Source: Neovahlkampfia damariscottae (taxonomy: Eukaryota > Heterolobosea > Selenaionea > Neovahlkampfiida > Neovahlkampfiidae). From it: a DNA stretch of 64,000 nt. The notes below the pieces were generated by a model, which had not been told where the DNA came from, made no database searches, and saw only the letters and a program-made list of their open reading frames with translations. Where the stretch lies: the NCBI GenBank assembly GCA_016618085.1, contig JABLTG010000098.1, positions 4,980 through 68,979 on the forward strand. Reading direction: 5' to 3'. Below are positions 1-10,413 of the stretch, in pieces. The first letter of the stretch is position 1. Each line of letters opens with the position of its first letter. The translations under genes were made by a program, and so were the position numbers.

Positions 1-260
1 TAACACCAGATGGAAAATATTTAATTTCAGGAGATAAGAATTCCAATGATGATTCACATGTAATTGTTTGGGATTTACAAACATTTGATGTATATACACA
101 AATAGATCAATTAGGAAAAGTTAAATCAATTAATTCTTTGAAAGATTCAAAAAGTTTTCTTGTTGAAACTGAATCACTTTCAAATCCAACTTATATCATG
201 AGATATCAACCAAATGGTGAAAAATTGAATCATATCAAAGTTGATAAAATTGTTTCAGGT
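1..260 (+). repeat. Perfect tandem paralog repeat (other copy 1740-1999)
   Basis: About 260 bases match 1740-1999 base for base, including silent positions, and similarity then drops abruptly. Both copies lie in the same reading frame of tandem WD40 genes. A sharp edge between identical and diverged sequence fits gene conversion better than uniform ageing of a duplication. Confidence 0.85.
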
Positions 261-650
261 GTTTTGGTTCATAATCAAGAAATTATTTATGGAGAATCAT
301 CCCCACCTGAAGAGCCTGGATTATCAACTTTGAACCTTTTAACAGTGACTGGAAGAATTGACAATGAATCAATTGAAAAGGCTTATGTTGATTTAGGTAC
401 AGCTGATATTGAAAAACTTGCTAAAAATGAAAAAGGTAATTATTTTGCAACTTCTTCAAAATCTGATACTGATGTAAAAATATGGTCAAAAGATGGAAAA
501 GAAATTGCGTGTCTTGAAGGCCACAAAGCAAAAATTTCAGATGTCCAATTTAGTTATGATTCAACTTTAATTGCGACAGTTTCTATGGATGGAAATAAAG
601 AAGGAGAATTTGACGAATCAAATTATGCAACTTTGAAAATTTGGCATTAA
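1..650 (+). CDS. WD40-repeat protein, 3' part (tandem paralog)
   Basis: Open from the first base to a TAA stop, so the 5' part lies outside the window. The frame encodes beta-propeller strands with WD40-type signatures (GKYLISGD, VIVWDL, DVKIWSKDGKEIACLEGH, final TLKIWH). The next gene downstream (840-2389) is a paralog. The first 260 bases here are identical to 1740-1999, after which the two copies diverge and become similar again near the C-terminus. By analogy the missing 5' part may carry the same coiled-coil region (inference). The partner or pathway of the propeller cannot be told from sequence. Confidence 0.85.
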   Translation, partial: TPDGKYLISGDKNSNDDSHVIVWDLQTFDVYTQIDQLGKVKSINSLKDSKSFLVETESLSNPTYIMRYQPNGEKLNHIKVDKIVSGVLVHNQEIIYGESSPPEEPGLSTLNLLTVTGRIDNESIEKAYVDLGTADIEKLAKNEKGNYFATSSKSDTDVKIWSKDGKEIACLEGHKAKISDVQFSYDSTLIATVSMDGNKEGEFDESNYATLKIWH

Positions 651-839
651 AAATTCAAGATTGACATTTTGGAGTTTTTTTCATCTATTTTTCAGATTTT
701 ATTGGTTTTTTAAGCTCACCTTAAAAAGGACTTTCTGAAGACCAAAATGAACCAATCCTCCTTCCAAAAAGAAGATTCTTTAAAACGGTATTTTTATTTG
801 ATTGGTCGAACAACTAATTGTAAAAAAAATATCAACAAC

Positions 840-2389
840 ATGTCTAAACCAAGAAGACCATCACTTTTGGATCAATTCAAAAACCTTGCTCCAAGACCAA
901 ATGACGATGGAGCACCAAAAAGTCCTTTATCACCTAGTAAAATAATAGAAAAAATAACCTAAACTTTTCCAAAGGTAAGTTTGTTTTTTACTCATTTTTT
1001 AGAGGCATACCATCAATTTTTATCAACTTTATCTCAAGCAACAACTCCTGAAAAAATGAAAGTTGAAGTTGAAAAACTCGAACCACAAAATAAAGAAAAG
1101 AAAAAAGACATCTTAACCAATATTGAATTACTCAAAGAAGAAGTTGCTTTACATCAAGAAATGGTTGACGCTAGTATTCTTTTGTACAGAAAAAAACTCA
1201 GAGATTTAGAAATAGCATATGAAAAGGCAACTGATGAAGATTCACAACTTGATCAGTACAACAGAACAGCTGAAATGAAAGTACTTCTTAACAAAGGAAT
1301 TGATGATAAAAAATTAAAAAAAGTTTTCACTTCTTTGTAAGCAAAAAAAAAAAAATAAAAAAAATTCAAAGAAAAACCATCACAGACACAGTTGGAGATT
1401 GGAGAGATGAAATTTCTTTTGAACATATCAAATTACGTCAAACTATTGTCATGAAATCAGTTGAAGATTTTCACATTAACACTTGCATTTTTACACCGGA
1501 CAACAGATATATTATTATCGGTCTTACTGGTCAAAATTCACTTCAAATATACTCAACTTATACTGGAAGATTTGTAAAAAGTTATAATAATCTTATGGAA
1601 ATTCACTCTTTATGCATCTCAGCTGATGGAAAAACACTTTATGGAGGATCAATTGGCACAATTGGTATTTGGAATTTACAAACTTTTGAATTTGTCAAAA
1701 CATTAACAGGTCATTCTAAAGAAGTCTCAGCAATCGCATTAACACCAGATGGAAAATATTTAATTTCAGGAGATAAGAATTCCAATGATGATTCACATGT
1801 AATTGTTTGGGATTTACAAACATTTGATGTATATACACAAATAGATCAATTAGGAAAAGTTAAATCAATTAATTCTTTGAAAGATTCAAAAAGTTTTCTT
1901 GTTGAAACTGAATCACTTTCAAATCCAACTTATATCATGAGATATCAACCAAATGGTGAAAAATTGAATCATATCAAAGTTGATAAAATTGTTTCAGGAG
2001 TATTAATGAATGGACCAGAAATCATTTATGGAGAGTCACCAGCTTTGGATGAACCTGGATTATGCAATTTGAACTTTTTAACCATTTCTGGTAAAATTGA
2101 TCAAGAAACAACAGAAAAATCATTTGTACAGTTAAATACAGGAGACATTGAAAAACTAGCTAAGAATGAAAAAGGAGATATTTTTGCAACTTCTTCAAAA
2201 TCAGAAAACAAAGTTATGATTTGGTCAAAAGAAGGAAAAGAACTTTCTAAATTAGAAGGTCATAAAACTAAAATTACAGATATTCAATTTAGTCATGATT
2301 CAACTTTAATCGCTACAGTTTCTATGGATGGAAATAAAGAAGGAGAATTTGACGAATCAAATTATGCAACCTTAAAAATTTGGAATTAA
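840..2389 (+). CDS. Coiled-coil plus WD40 protein, three exons
   Basis: Exons 840-936, 1003-1336 and 1372-2389 join in phase to give about 482 residues. The N-terminus is a basic, proline-rich segment (MSKPRRPSLLDQF). A charged helical, probably coiled-coil region follows (KLEPQNKEKKKDILTNIELL), then a WD40 propeller from about residue 150. The second intron is only 35 nt, and its GTAAGC donor supplies the apparent stop of the middle exon. In the first intron a second donor-like GTAAGT lies at 975, but using it would retain a stop. ATTGG lies about 35 bp before the chosen ATG. The stop is 5 bp from the stop of the convergent eIF2-beta gene. Specific role unknown. Confidence 0.8.
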
Positions 2390-2394
2390 AAATT

Positions 2395-3342
2395 TTATTG
2401 AGCTTGTTGTGCTTTAATTTTATCAGCTTTATTAGCAAGTGTTTGATAACCTTGTTTAATTGCAGAAACAGTTCTATCAGCCTTACAATGATTACAATAA
2501 AGTGAATGAAGTCTTGTTGTTGGATTTCTTGTTAAAGAAGTTTCTAAACTACCACACATTTCACAAACAACATAATCATGCATATATCTTTTTAATAATG
2601 ATTCAATATCTTTTCCTAAAACCTTTCCTTTAATAATCAAACAACCATTTCCATCAACAGATCCAGTTGTACCCAATTCAACTAATAAAAATGATAAAAA
2701 GTGGTCTTGTGAACGATTCATTGTTGAACAAATATCTTTGAAATTCGCAAAATTTGTTTTTTTTGCTCCTTCTTTCATAACTTGAGGTGGTTTCATGACA
2801 ATTTTCTTTGAACGTTCTGTTGATAAAGATGGGTTTTTTTTATTCCTATTTTCATAAACTAATCCTAAAAGTTCACTATAAGCATAATTTCTTTCTGTTT
2901 TAATCCAATTTTCAGGTCCTAATTCTTTTGGATCAATTTTGTCTTCACCAAAAACTTCTTCTTCTGTTTTTGTTTTTTCTGTATCTTCTGTTTCATTTTT
3001 ATTTTCTGTTATTGGTTTTGTCCAGTAAGCACCTGAAGTTTCATTTTCTTTGTTTTGTTTTTTTTTTTCTTCTTCTTCTTCTTTTTCTTGTCTTACTCTT
3101 TGTTTTTTTAATTCTAAAAGTTGATTTAAGAATTTTTCGGTATCATCATCATCCATTTTTTCAAGTTTTAAAACTGGTTTTTTATCACCTCCAATTTTTC
3201 TTTTTAATTTTTTTTTTCTACTTCCTAAGTCAAATGCTTTGGCTGCTGCTTTTTCAATTGCTTTAACTTCTGCAGATTTTTTTTTAACTTTTTTTGGTTT
3301 ATTTTCAAGTGTAAATTCTTCTTCTAAATTTGTTGAGCTCAT
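2395..3342 (-). CDS. EIF2S2: Translation initiation factor eIF2 subunit beta
   Basis: Single exon, about 315 residues. The N-terminal half is lysine-rich and acidic with polylysine blocks (KPKKVKKK, RKKKLKRK), as in eIF2-beta, where such blocks bind eIF5 and eIF2B. The C-terminal half has the conserved eIF2B_5 fold (NFANFKDICSTMNRSQDHF) and a C2-C2 zinc ribbon, CEMC and CNHC, separated by about 18 residues. The protein is part of the ternary complex that brings initiator tRNA to the 40S ribosome. I chose the ATG beginning MSSTNLEEE; an in-frame ATG ten codons upstream is possible. An ATTGG box lies about 40 bp upstream. Confidence 0.95.
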   Translation of the reverse strand: MSSTNLEEEFTLENKPKKVKKKSAEVKAIEKAAAKAFDLGSRKKKLKRKIGGDKKPVLKLEKMDDDDTEKFLNQLLELKKQRVRQEKEEEEEKKKQNKENETSGAYWTKPITENKNETEDTEKTKTEEEVFGEDKIDPKELGPENWIKTERNYAYSELLGLVYENRNKKNPSLSTERSKKIVMKPPQVMKEGAKKTNFANFKDICSTMNRSQDHFLSFLLVELGTTGSVDGNGCLIIKGKVLGKDIESLLKRYMHDYVVCEMCGSLETSLTRNPTTRLHSLYCNHCKADRTVSAIKQGYQTLANKADKIKAQQAQ

Positions 3343-3475
3343 GTTATTTGTTTGTTTCAAAGTAAAAAGCAAGAATCAATCTTATTGGTTAGTAATTATA
3401 TTAAAAAAACAGTTCCAAAATGAAAATGAAGAATATAGAGAAAAAAAAGAAACAACTTGAAAAAGAAATACTGAT

Positions 3476-4297
3476 TTAATTTTTATTGGTATAAATAAGA
3501 TATGAATCAATTAGATAAGTTTCATAATCATACTTTTCATGATTCTTATAATAACCTTTCATTGAACCTTTCACTGGAACAGCATCATAACATGAAGCAC
3601 GAAAAACTTCATTTTTCATACATTTTTCTGAATATTTTGAAAATTGAGAAATTTCTTCAGCATCAAAAATATTGATGTTTCTAAGTGCAGGTAAAACTAC
3701 TTTATATCTGATAAGAAAAGGAGCAATAAAGTATTCCATTTCACCAAACTCATCACCTATGAAATATTCACCACCATATTTTGAGTATCCTTTAGTCATG
3801 AAAGTATTAATGTTTTGATACAATTCAAGTAATTCTTCTTTAGAATCCTTTTAGGAATAGTTAAAAAATTTAATTTTGTCTTACTTCTAATCTTAAAAGT
3901 TTATAAAAGTAACTCATGATTTTGTCATCAAAAAATTTTTTCCACATTTTCACATGTGCTCTAAAAAATATTGTGTTTCAGTATAAAAAAAATAAAACCT
4001 TTTTAAACCATCTTTTGGAGTCAAGACTAATGATTCATCTTTGTTTAACGCAGTTTCAATGTATTCGTTGATTATTGCAGATTCATAAATTGATTCTTCT
4101 CCATCTACTAAAACAGGTACTTCACCTTTTGGGTTCAATTTTAAATACCAATCCGGTTTGACTTTGATTTTTTGAAAGTTTTCATCGTACAAGTCAAATT
4201 CAACGTATTCAAAATCAATTTTATAATGAAGAGCATATAACCATGATCTTTGAGCAAATGGGCAAATTAAACAAGAATAAAGTTTCACTTTTGACAT
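3476..4297 (-). CDS. Glutathione S-transferase, omega-like
   Basis: Three exons (4297-3999, 3960-3885, 3847-3476) give about 248 residues, the usual GST length. The N-terminal thioredoxin fold has the omega-class active-site motif CPFAQR (cysteine nucleophile), the cis-proline region GEVPVLVDG and the glutathione-binding ESAIINEYIE. The C-terminal half is helical. The introns are 38 and 37 nt. Omega GSTs act as glutathione-dependent thiol transferases or dehydroascorbate reductases; the exact substrate cannot be assigned. CCAAT boxes lie about 35 and 57 bp upstream of the start. Confidence 0.88.
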
Positions 4298-4453
4298 ACT
4301 TTTTGTTTGTGTTTTCTGTGAAGTAAATAAACCAATCGGAGCGAAATTCAATATTATTGGTCGATCGTGGTATTAAAAATTTCGTGACGAATTTTACCAC
4401 AAAAAAATACATAAAAGGAAGATGAAAGCAGAACCACAGGAAAACAGTGACAA

Positions 4454-4899
4454 ATGAAAAATTCAACCAAAATCATCTTTGAACCTTTTCAAAAAAGAGC
4501 AAAAAGAATTTTCAAATCTGTTAAATCCAGAAAACGAAACTATCCTTTATTATTGCAAGATGTAAAATTAGTCAGAAAATTAAATGGAAAATTACCTTTA
4601 GTTTCAAAAGTTGATAAAATTAAAAAATTGATTGCCACAAAGAAGAACCTTGCTTATATTTCTTCAATTGATTTCAGTTCAAGATATGAATTAAGAAAAC
4701 AAAAATTTGAATTGTGAAAGAAAATTTTGTGTTCGGAAAAACAGCCACAAAACAATTTTATTTTCCAAGAGAAGAAGTCATGACTAAAAATAACAAAAAG
4801 TTTCATTTTGACATTGATGTGTTCATAGTTTCTAAAGGAGGTGGTCTTGATAAGATAAAATTTAGAGCATTACTTGAAGAAATGAAAAAAACAAAATAA
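4454..4899 (+). CDS. Small basic protein, possibly mitoribosomal
   Basis: Two frames overlap here. They become one 133-residue protein if a 44-nt intron is taken out at 4677-4720 (donor GTTCAAG, acceptor GAAAG), which puts both halves in phase. The N-terminal half is very basic (KRAKRIFKSVKSRKRN). The C-terminal half contains FDIDVFIVSKGGGLDKIK, which recalls the KGGG loop of ribosomal protein uS9, but the rest of the uS9 signature and its basic tail are not visible. Without the intron the gene would stop with TGA at 4715. Confident as coding, not confident as uS9m. Confidence 0.5.
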
Positions 4900-4967
4900 A
4901 AGATTGTTTTATAAATCAGAAGAAAAAATAAGATTCATTTCAGAACTCATAAAATAAAATTGAATTT

Positions 4968-6340
4968 TTAATCTTCGGCATTAACCATGAAATCATTGTC
5001 TTCATCTTCCAATTCACTCCATTTAATTGCATCACCATTAGAAGTTACATTTTTCTTTCTGAGCAAAACCAAAATGAAAATAAGAATACCAACCACAGAA
5101 ACACTTGTTAATGTCACTAAGATTATGACTCCACCATAAAAAATATCTGATTTAATTGTGAATTCACATTGTCTTCCTCTAAAACCAGCATCGCATTGAC
5201 AAGTATCATATCCAGCACAATACCCATTTCCATTGCAAGCACTTGGTCCATGAATTCCATAACAAATTTCTGTTTGACAATAATCACCTGCATTAAATGG
5301 ACATTTACAAATATTAGGTCCTATACAAAAACCTTTACCAGAACATTCAAGACCATCACCATTTTTATGACAAGTTGGTGTTTTACAGTTTGAAGTTTCA
5401 TTATAACCTGTTTGACAATTTTTACAATCTCCTGTTTTATTCCAATGACCTCTTTCATTGTTTTCATAACAAATACAATCTGCTGATGTTTTTGGATCAA
5501 AACAAAAACCATTTCCATGACATTTCTGCAATGGATGACAAACTAAAGGATGGTTAAAAAAAAAATGTCTTTACAATCTCCACAAGCATTTCCATATCTG
5601 TCTGGAACACAAACTTTACATTCTTTATTGATGTCATATCCTAAAACACATCCTCTACATTTTGATGTTAAGTCATAGTTTCCTTGACAATCAGAGCATT
5701 CTGCTCCAGTCCAAAAACCTTTTTCAGTACTATTGAAACAAACACATATTCCATTTTCATCACATTTTCCACCTTCTGTATTACAATTACAAGCTTAAAA
5801 AAAAGAAAGAAATTTTAACTTTTTTGTTTGTGACTTACTAACGTTACAAAAAGGTCCAAATTTTCCTTCTTCACAGACAGTGCAATCTCTTGCAATATCA
5901 AATCCAGGCAAACAAGTTTTACATTGATCTTTAATTTCATAGTTGAGTTTACAAGAAAAACAACCATTTCCAGACCAATACCCATCATCAGCAGAATTTA
6001 AACATTCACACGTTCCATTGATATCACATTTACCTCCTAATGGATAGCAATTTGAAATATTACAAACTTGTTTTTAATTTTTTTTTTTTTTACTTTTTTC
6101 GCAAGTAGTTCCAAAATAATTTTCAGAACATTTTGTACAGTGTTGATTTAAATCAAAATTAAATTGACAAGAACCACAGATATTTTCTTCAGTGCTTTTC
6201 TTCCAAAACCCATTTTCGACGTCTGAAAAACAGTTACAATCCTTTTGGTTACAACCAGCACCAGAACAACATTCATCAGCGGTTGAATAAGTTATTTGAA
6301 AGAATAAAATCAAACAAAACGTAAGTGTCAAAAACTTCAT
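4968..6340 (-). CDS. EGF-repeat type I membrane protein
   Basis: Four exons (6340-6094, 6066-5839, 5793-5575, 5542-4968) give about 422 residues. It begins with a signal peptide (MKFLTLTFCLILFFQITYS). A long cysteine-rich ectodomain follows, built of EGF/laminin-EGF-like modules with repeated CxC and GxC patterns, for example CNGNGYCAGYDTCQC and ending GFRGRQCEF. A single transmembrane helix (about residues 365-390) is followed by RKK and a short acidic tail. Introns of 27, 45 and 32 nt fall between cysteine modules. Likely a surface or endolysosomal adhesion or receptor protein; ligand unknown. Confidence 0.85.
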
Positions 6341-6437
6341 TTCTTTTAGTTTTGTTCTCTAGCTGAAAAAAAAAATAATTGGTGAAGGGATGAAGCCTCA
6401 AATTGACGAACCAATCAAATTAAAAATAATAAAAAAT

Positions 6438-8028
6438 TTATTGAATTGTCATATTTCCAATGAGTGAGTATTCACTTGAAAAAATAACTTCTTCATCATC
6501 TTGAGTTGAAGTAACTTTATCAATTTTGAAATTCGAAATTGTTTGAAGTGAAGAAAATTGAACTGAAATAGGGAAGAATGAATTTTCATCTCCTGAAGGT
6601 ACTTCAAATTCTAATGTACCACTTGATGAATCAGATGTTATATGATCTAATTGCCATGTTAAAATATTGTTTTTGACTGAATATGTTCCAAATTCAACAT
6701 CTTCAACTGTTACATCTGAATTTGGTACTGGAATGATGATTTTGACATCATTTAATTCAATATCTTCATTTTTCAATTCATATTCTAATGTGCATGAAAC
6801 TCCTTTTGAACCATTTGCTGATGGCCAACATGTAACTGAAAAAGGAGCCAATGAATTTTCTTTTGAATTTGAAGTCCATTGTAACACTTTTAGTGGATTT
6901 CCAGTTGGAAAAGATTTTGATGTATTTTTTAAACCAAGAGCATTTTCTTTTGAATAAAGTTTTTTATCAAGATTTGGATGAGTCTTTGGTGTAAAATTTG
7001 AATCAACTTCTTCATTCATATGAACTCTAATAAATCCTGCATCTTTTTCAGAAATGACCAAAAACATATGTCCTTTAATATCAATATCTGTAACTGTTCC
7101 TTGTCTATTAATTTCAAATTCTGCTTCTTCTTCAATTTTCATGTGTACTCTATTAAAAGATTTTAATTTTTTTTTTTTACTTTTCTGTTGGAATTGTATT
7201 TTTTTGTTTTTGTTCCTGAATAATATCATCAACCTCTTCTTCATCTTCATCTCTTTGCACTTCACCTTGTTGTACTAAATTTTCTAAAAGAGAAACTTTC
7301 TTTTTTGAACTTCCAAGTTTAAGTGATTTTTTAGGTGCTTCCTTCTTTTCATAAGAAGAATTTGAATAAGAATCTGATTTAAATGAACCAACATTTGAAT
7401 TATAATCATTATTTGATCCGTATGAACTTGATGATTGACTGAAGTTTGAAGATGCTGACATACCTAAATCTGAACTTGAAATACCAGTCATTCTTCCACT
7501 AGGTATAGAACCTTCTTTTTTTGATTTTTTAATTCTTGCTTCTGCATCTTTTCCTGCTCTACGAGCATCATCAAGTTTTGTTTCATAAATTAATTTTTGT
7601 AAAGCTTCTTCATGAGAATCCATTTCCAAAATGGTATTTACTTGATCTAAACCTAAGTACTCTCTGTATCCTAAATTTATAACTTCATCAAATGCAAACA
7701 TTAACTCATAAGCATTCGCCACCACTTCTTCATCTGAAATAGTTTCTAGTTTATCTTTGATGATTAAAGATAAAAGTTGAAGTGTATCCAAGTCTTCAAT
7801 AATATTTGAAGATTTGTTTGTAACAAGTAACAAGTATAACTTTTCCATAGGTTGGTAAACATAACGTACAGTTTCTGTTTCAACATAAGTATGTTGAGAT
7901 GAAGAATCCATTAACTTTGGAAATGCTGATAATAAACCTTCGACTCTTACTCGAGTCATTTCTGTGAATTGTCTGGCAAAAAGAGCTTTACCAGATTTTG
8001 AAGTTACACCAGCAAGAATTACAACCAT
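6438..8028 (-). CDS. ARCN1: Coatomer subunit delta (delta-COP)
   Basis: Two exons (8028-7181, 7149-6438) separated by a 31-nt intron give about 519 residues, close to the family length. The N-terminal longin/adaptin-small-chain region starts MVVILAGVTSKSGKALFAR and is followed by the invariant ETVRYVYQPMEKLYLLLVT. A serine-rich linker leads to the C-terminal mu-homology domain (KVLQWTSNSKENSLAPFSVTCWPS region). It belongs to the COPI coat, which carries retrograde Golgi-to-ER vesicles. An ATTGG box lies 40 bp upstream of the ATG. Confidence 0.95.
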
Positions 8029-8126
8029 TTTGCTTTAACTGAGTTTGTTACGTGGACCGGTTGATTTTATTGGTTAAATTTTATTTTTGAGAATTTATTT
8101 TTTATTTTTGATTTTAATTCTCTTGA

Positions 8127-8713
8127 TTAATCAGAGTCATCCGATTCACTTTCTGAAGATGATTCTTCTTCAGAATCACTTGGTAAAAATTTTGGTGCTA
8201 AAAGTGGAACAGGTGATGACAATGTAACGCTTGGATTATTCAAACTTGGGTTTATCGTTAATGGTTTTGATGGTTTTATAAAATTTGAGTTTGATTTAGT
8301 TAAATTTGGAACATAAGTTTGTTGACGTGGAGGAGAACTTTTTTGTCCAGAAGTTGTTTTTTTTTCAATTTTTTCAGGTTTTTTTCTTTCTGATTTCTTC
8401 ACATTGAAAGAAGCAACTACTTTCTCCAAAAGAAATTTTGAATTTTGTCCATCCCATAAAAGTGCATATTCTGAAGTTTTTGGTTCACATTTTCCTGTGA
8501 GAAAATTATTCTCTAAATTGATTTCAACTTTTGAATTTTTTATTTCTATTGTTCCTTTTTGGTCATTGTTCAAACTTTGTGGTTTGAATGAATCAACTAA
8601 TGTAAAAGAAAAAGTTAGTTTTTTTGTTGAAGTTTACATTTTAGAACATAACCACTGCTTTCATTTGGGTTGAATTCAACTTCATAAGTTTTTCCAATTT
8701 CCAATTGATCCAT
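8127..8713 (-). CDS. ELL-associated factor (EAF) family protein
   Basis: Two exons (8713-8638, 8596-8127) with a 41-nt intron give about 181 residues. After splicing, the junction reads VLKFDSFKPQS, matching the RYDFKPAS-type signature of the EAF N-terminal domain. YALLWDGQNSKFLLEKV and FNVKK follow, matching the family's LLIFD...LERL...VKKTR block. The C-terminus is proline- and serine-rich and ends in an acidic tail (ESSSESESDDSD), typical of EAF transactivation regions. In animals and fission yeast EAF partners ELL in RNA polymerase II elongation; that role is inferred. Confidence 0.75.
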
Positions 8714-8985
8714 GCAGTTTTTTTGTTCCAAAAGAAATTTTTGTGTGTTGGAAATGTCCAATGAAAACCACTTCGATTTGAGAAAATAAAAAATGTTTTT
8801 GAACACTTTGGGAATGTTTGTTTTGGTTTAATTCTAAATTTCGAATTAATGCCAACTTCGGAGAATTTTAGGAATATACGGAGAATAACTTTTTCTTCCG
8901 AGCCAATAAGATAACGAATATGGAGAAAAGGAACAAATTTTAATAAAGGGGCGTACACATCAAAACTCTATCTGTTATTCTAGAA

Positions 8986-9384
8986 ATGAGTGAGGAAACA
9001 TTCAAAAAAATCGAGCAATATTTCGACAAACCATTGTTTGAGGCAGCAATGGCATTGAACATGACTGAAATCGAAATCAAAACAATTATAAAAGAGCATG
9101 GGTATCATCGATGGCCGTATCATGGATTTAGAACTCTACCAACCAAGAAATCAAAAAAGACTCCTTTCGATGTATTCAAATTGGAGACGACAAATTTCAC
9201 AGTTGATCCTACACCTCAGCGGATATCATCCACTTCACCAAAACAAAAGAGAAATGTAAACGAGTTGCAAGTTAATCTTCCTTCATTCAATGACTTGATG
9301 AATTCCGTTGCACAAAATGATCAAAAGAACCAAAAACAAGATAGCAATTATCAACAAGAGCAAAAAATGAATAATAATAAATAA
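8986..9384 (+). CDS. RWP-RK-like domain protein
   Basis: Single exon, 132 residues. Residues 5-52 align with the RWP-RK DNA-binding domain: a first helix (YFDKPLFEAAMALNM), a recognition helix (IEIKTIIKEHGYHRWP) and the eponymous RWPY. The RK pair is replaced by HG (RWPYHGFRTLP), so the signature is degenerate. The C-terminal half is Gln/Asn-rich and low in complexity. RWP-RK proteins are transcription regulators in plants (nitrate response, gametogenesis) and occur in some amoebae. DNA binding is inferred and uncertain given the lost RK. The nearest CCAAT is about 80 bp upstream, shared with the divergent EAF gene. Confidence 0.65.
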   Translation: MSEETFKKIEQYFDKPLFEAAMALNMTEIEIKTIIKEHGYHRWPYHGFRTLPTKKSKKTPFDVFKLETTNFTVDPTPQRISSTSPKQKRNVNELQVNLPSFNDLMNSVAQNDQKNQKQDSNYQQEQKMNNNK

Positions 9385-9445
9385 TTTAATCTCAAAGAAT
9401 GAAGATTCTTTGACCAATCACAAATTCATCTTTTTTTGTTGGTAT

Positions 9446-10315
9446 ATGTTGTTGCCTTATGAAATATGGGTTGAAATTTTTTTATTTTTAGTTCCAAAAC
9501 AAGCGATTAAACTAAACACAACAACATCTGTATTCCATAAAATTACAAAAGATCCAGTGTTCTGGAAGCTACAAATGGAAAAGTATTTGACAACAAATAA
9601 AAAAAAATTTTCAAACAGAAAAATTGAAATAAATTGGAAAGAAGAATTTCAAAAAAGAAAATTTTTTACAGAAAAAAGAAAACCACCGTATTCTATTTGC
9701 CCATGTTTTCCTCTAATCCAATATTTCACTTCTGAAAAGTTACTCGTTGCAGAAACTGGACGTCAATATTTAATCCAAAAAGGAGAGAAATTTTTTATTT
9801 TGAATTCAAAACTAGAAGGTATGGAAGCTTCAATTAAAGAAGAAGATGTATTGGAATTTGAATTGTTACTTTTCTCGATTGACACAGGAGATTCGTTTGA
9901 ATATCCCATTGAATTCAAACATAATTTTCATAAAGAATTGATTGATTTCATAGAAAAGAGATACCTATCATCTCTTTCACTCATTTATATTATCAGATTT
10001 TTGAATTTTTTAATTTACAAATCAGATTTGATTTTCATTTCCGAAACAAAAAAATCCCAACAAGAACTATTCGAAAGATTGATGAAAATGCAGATTATCA
10101 ACAAAATTCCGAAAGATGTGGCAGAAGAAGATTATGGAAGTTCATTATTCCATGAAGAAGAAGGATTATTTGAATGTAAATTTTTTGGAATGACTTCGGA
10201 CATTGAAGGAATTAGTTACAATTGCTGTCATCTAATAGTTCAACCAAATGATTTTAGTTTTACTACTTCTGTGATTTGGAGAATAGAAAATGAAAATGAG
10301 GAAGATATGTATTGA
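9446..10315 (+). CDS. F-box protein
   Basis: Single exon, about 289 residues, ending TGA. The first 45 residues form an F-box (LPYEIWVEIFLFLVPKQAIK, then VFHKITKDPVFWKLQ), expected to bind SKP1 and make this a substrate adaptor of an SCF ubiquitin ligase. The remainder has no motif I recognise. CCAAT lies about 30 bp before the chosen ATG at 9446; frame extends slightly upstream without a better start. Substrate unknown. Confidence 0.8.
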   Translation: MLLPYEIWVEIFLFLVPKQAIKLNTTTSVFHKITKDPVFWKLQMEKYLTTNKKKFSNRKIEINWKEEFQKRKFFTEKRKPPYSICPCFPLIQYFTSEKLLVAETGRQYLIQKGEKFFILNSKLEGMEASIKEEDVLEFELLLFSIDTGDSFEYPIEFKHNFHKELIDFIEKRYLSSLSLIYIIRFLNFLIYKSDLIFISETKKSQQELFERLMKMQIINKIPKDVAEEDYGSSLFHEEEGLFECKFFGMTSDIEGISYNCCHLIVQPNDFSFTTSVIWRIENENEEDMY

Positions 10316-10413
10316 AAAACAGTAAATAGAACTAAAATTCTCTTTTCACATTTTTTTTGATTTAATTTTAATCACCAACCGAACCTTTCATCATTGGTCA
10401 ATTTCAGTGAGAA

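Noticed and set aside
2928-3266. Plus-strand open frame rich in Phe/Leu opposite eIF2-beta
   Set aside because: It is the complement of lysine/glutamate codons of the minus-strand gene; no family resemblance and no promoter box.
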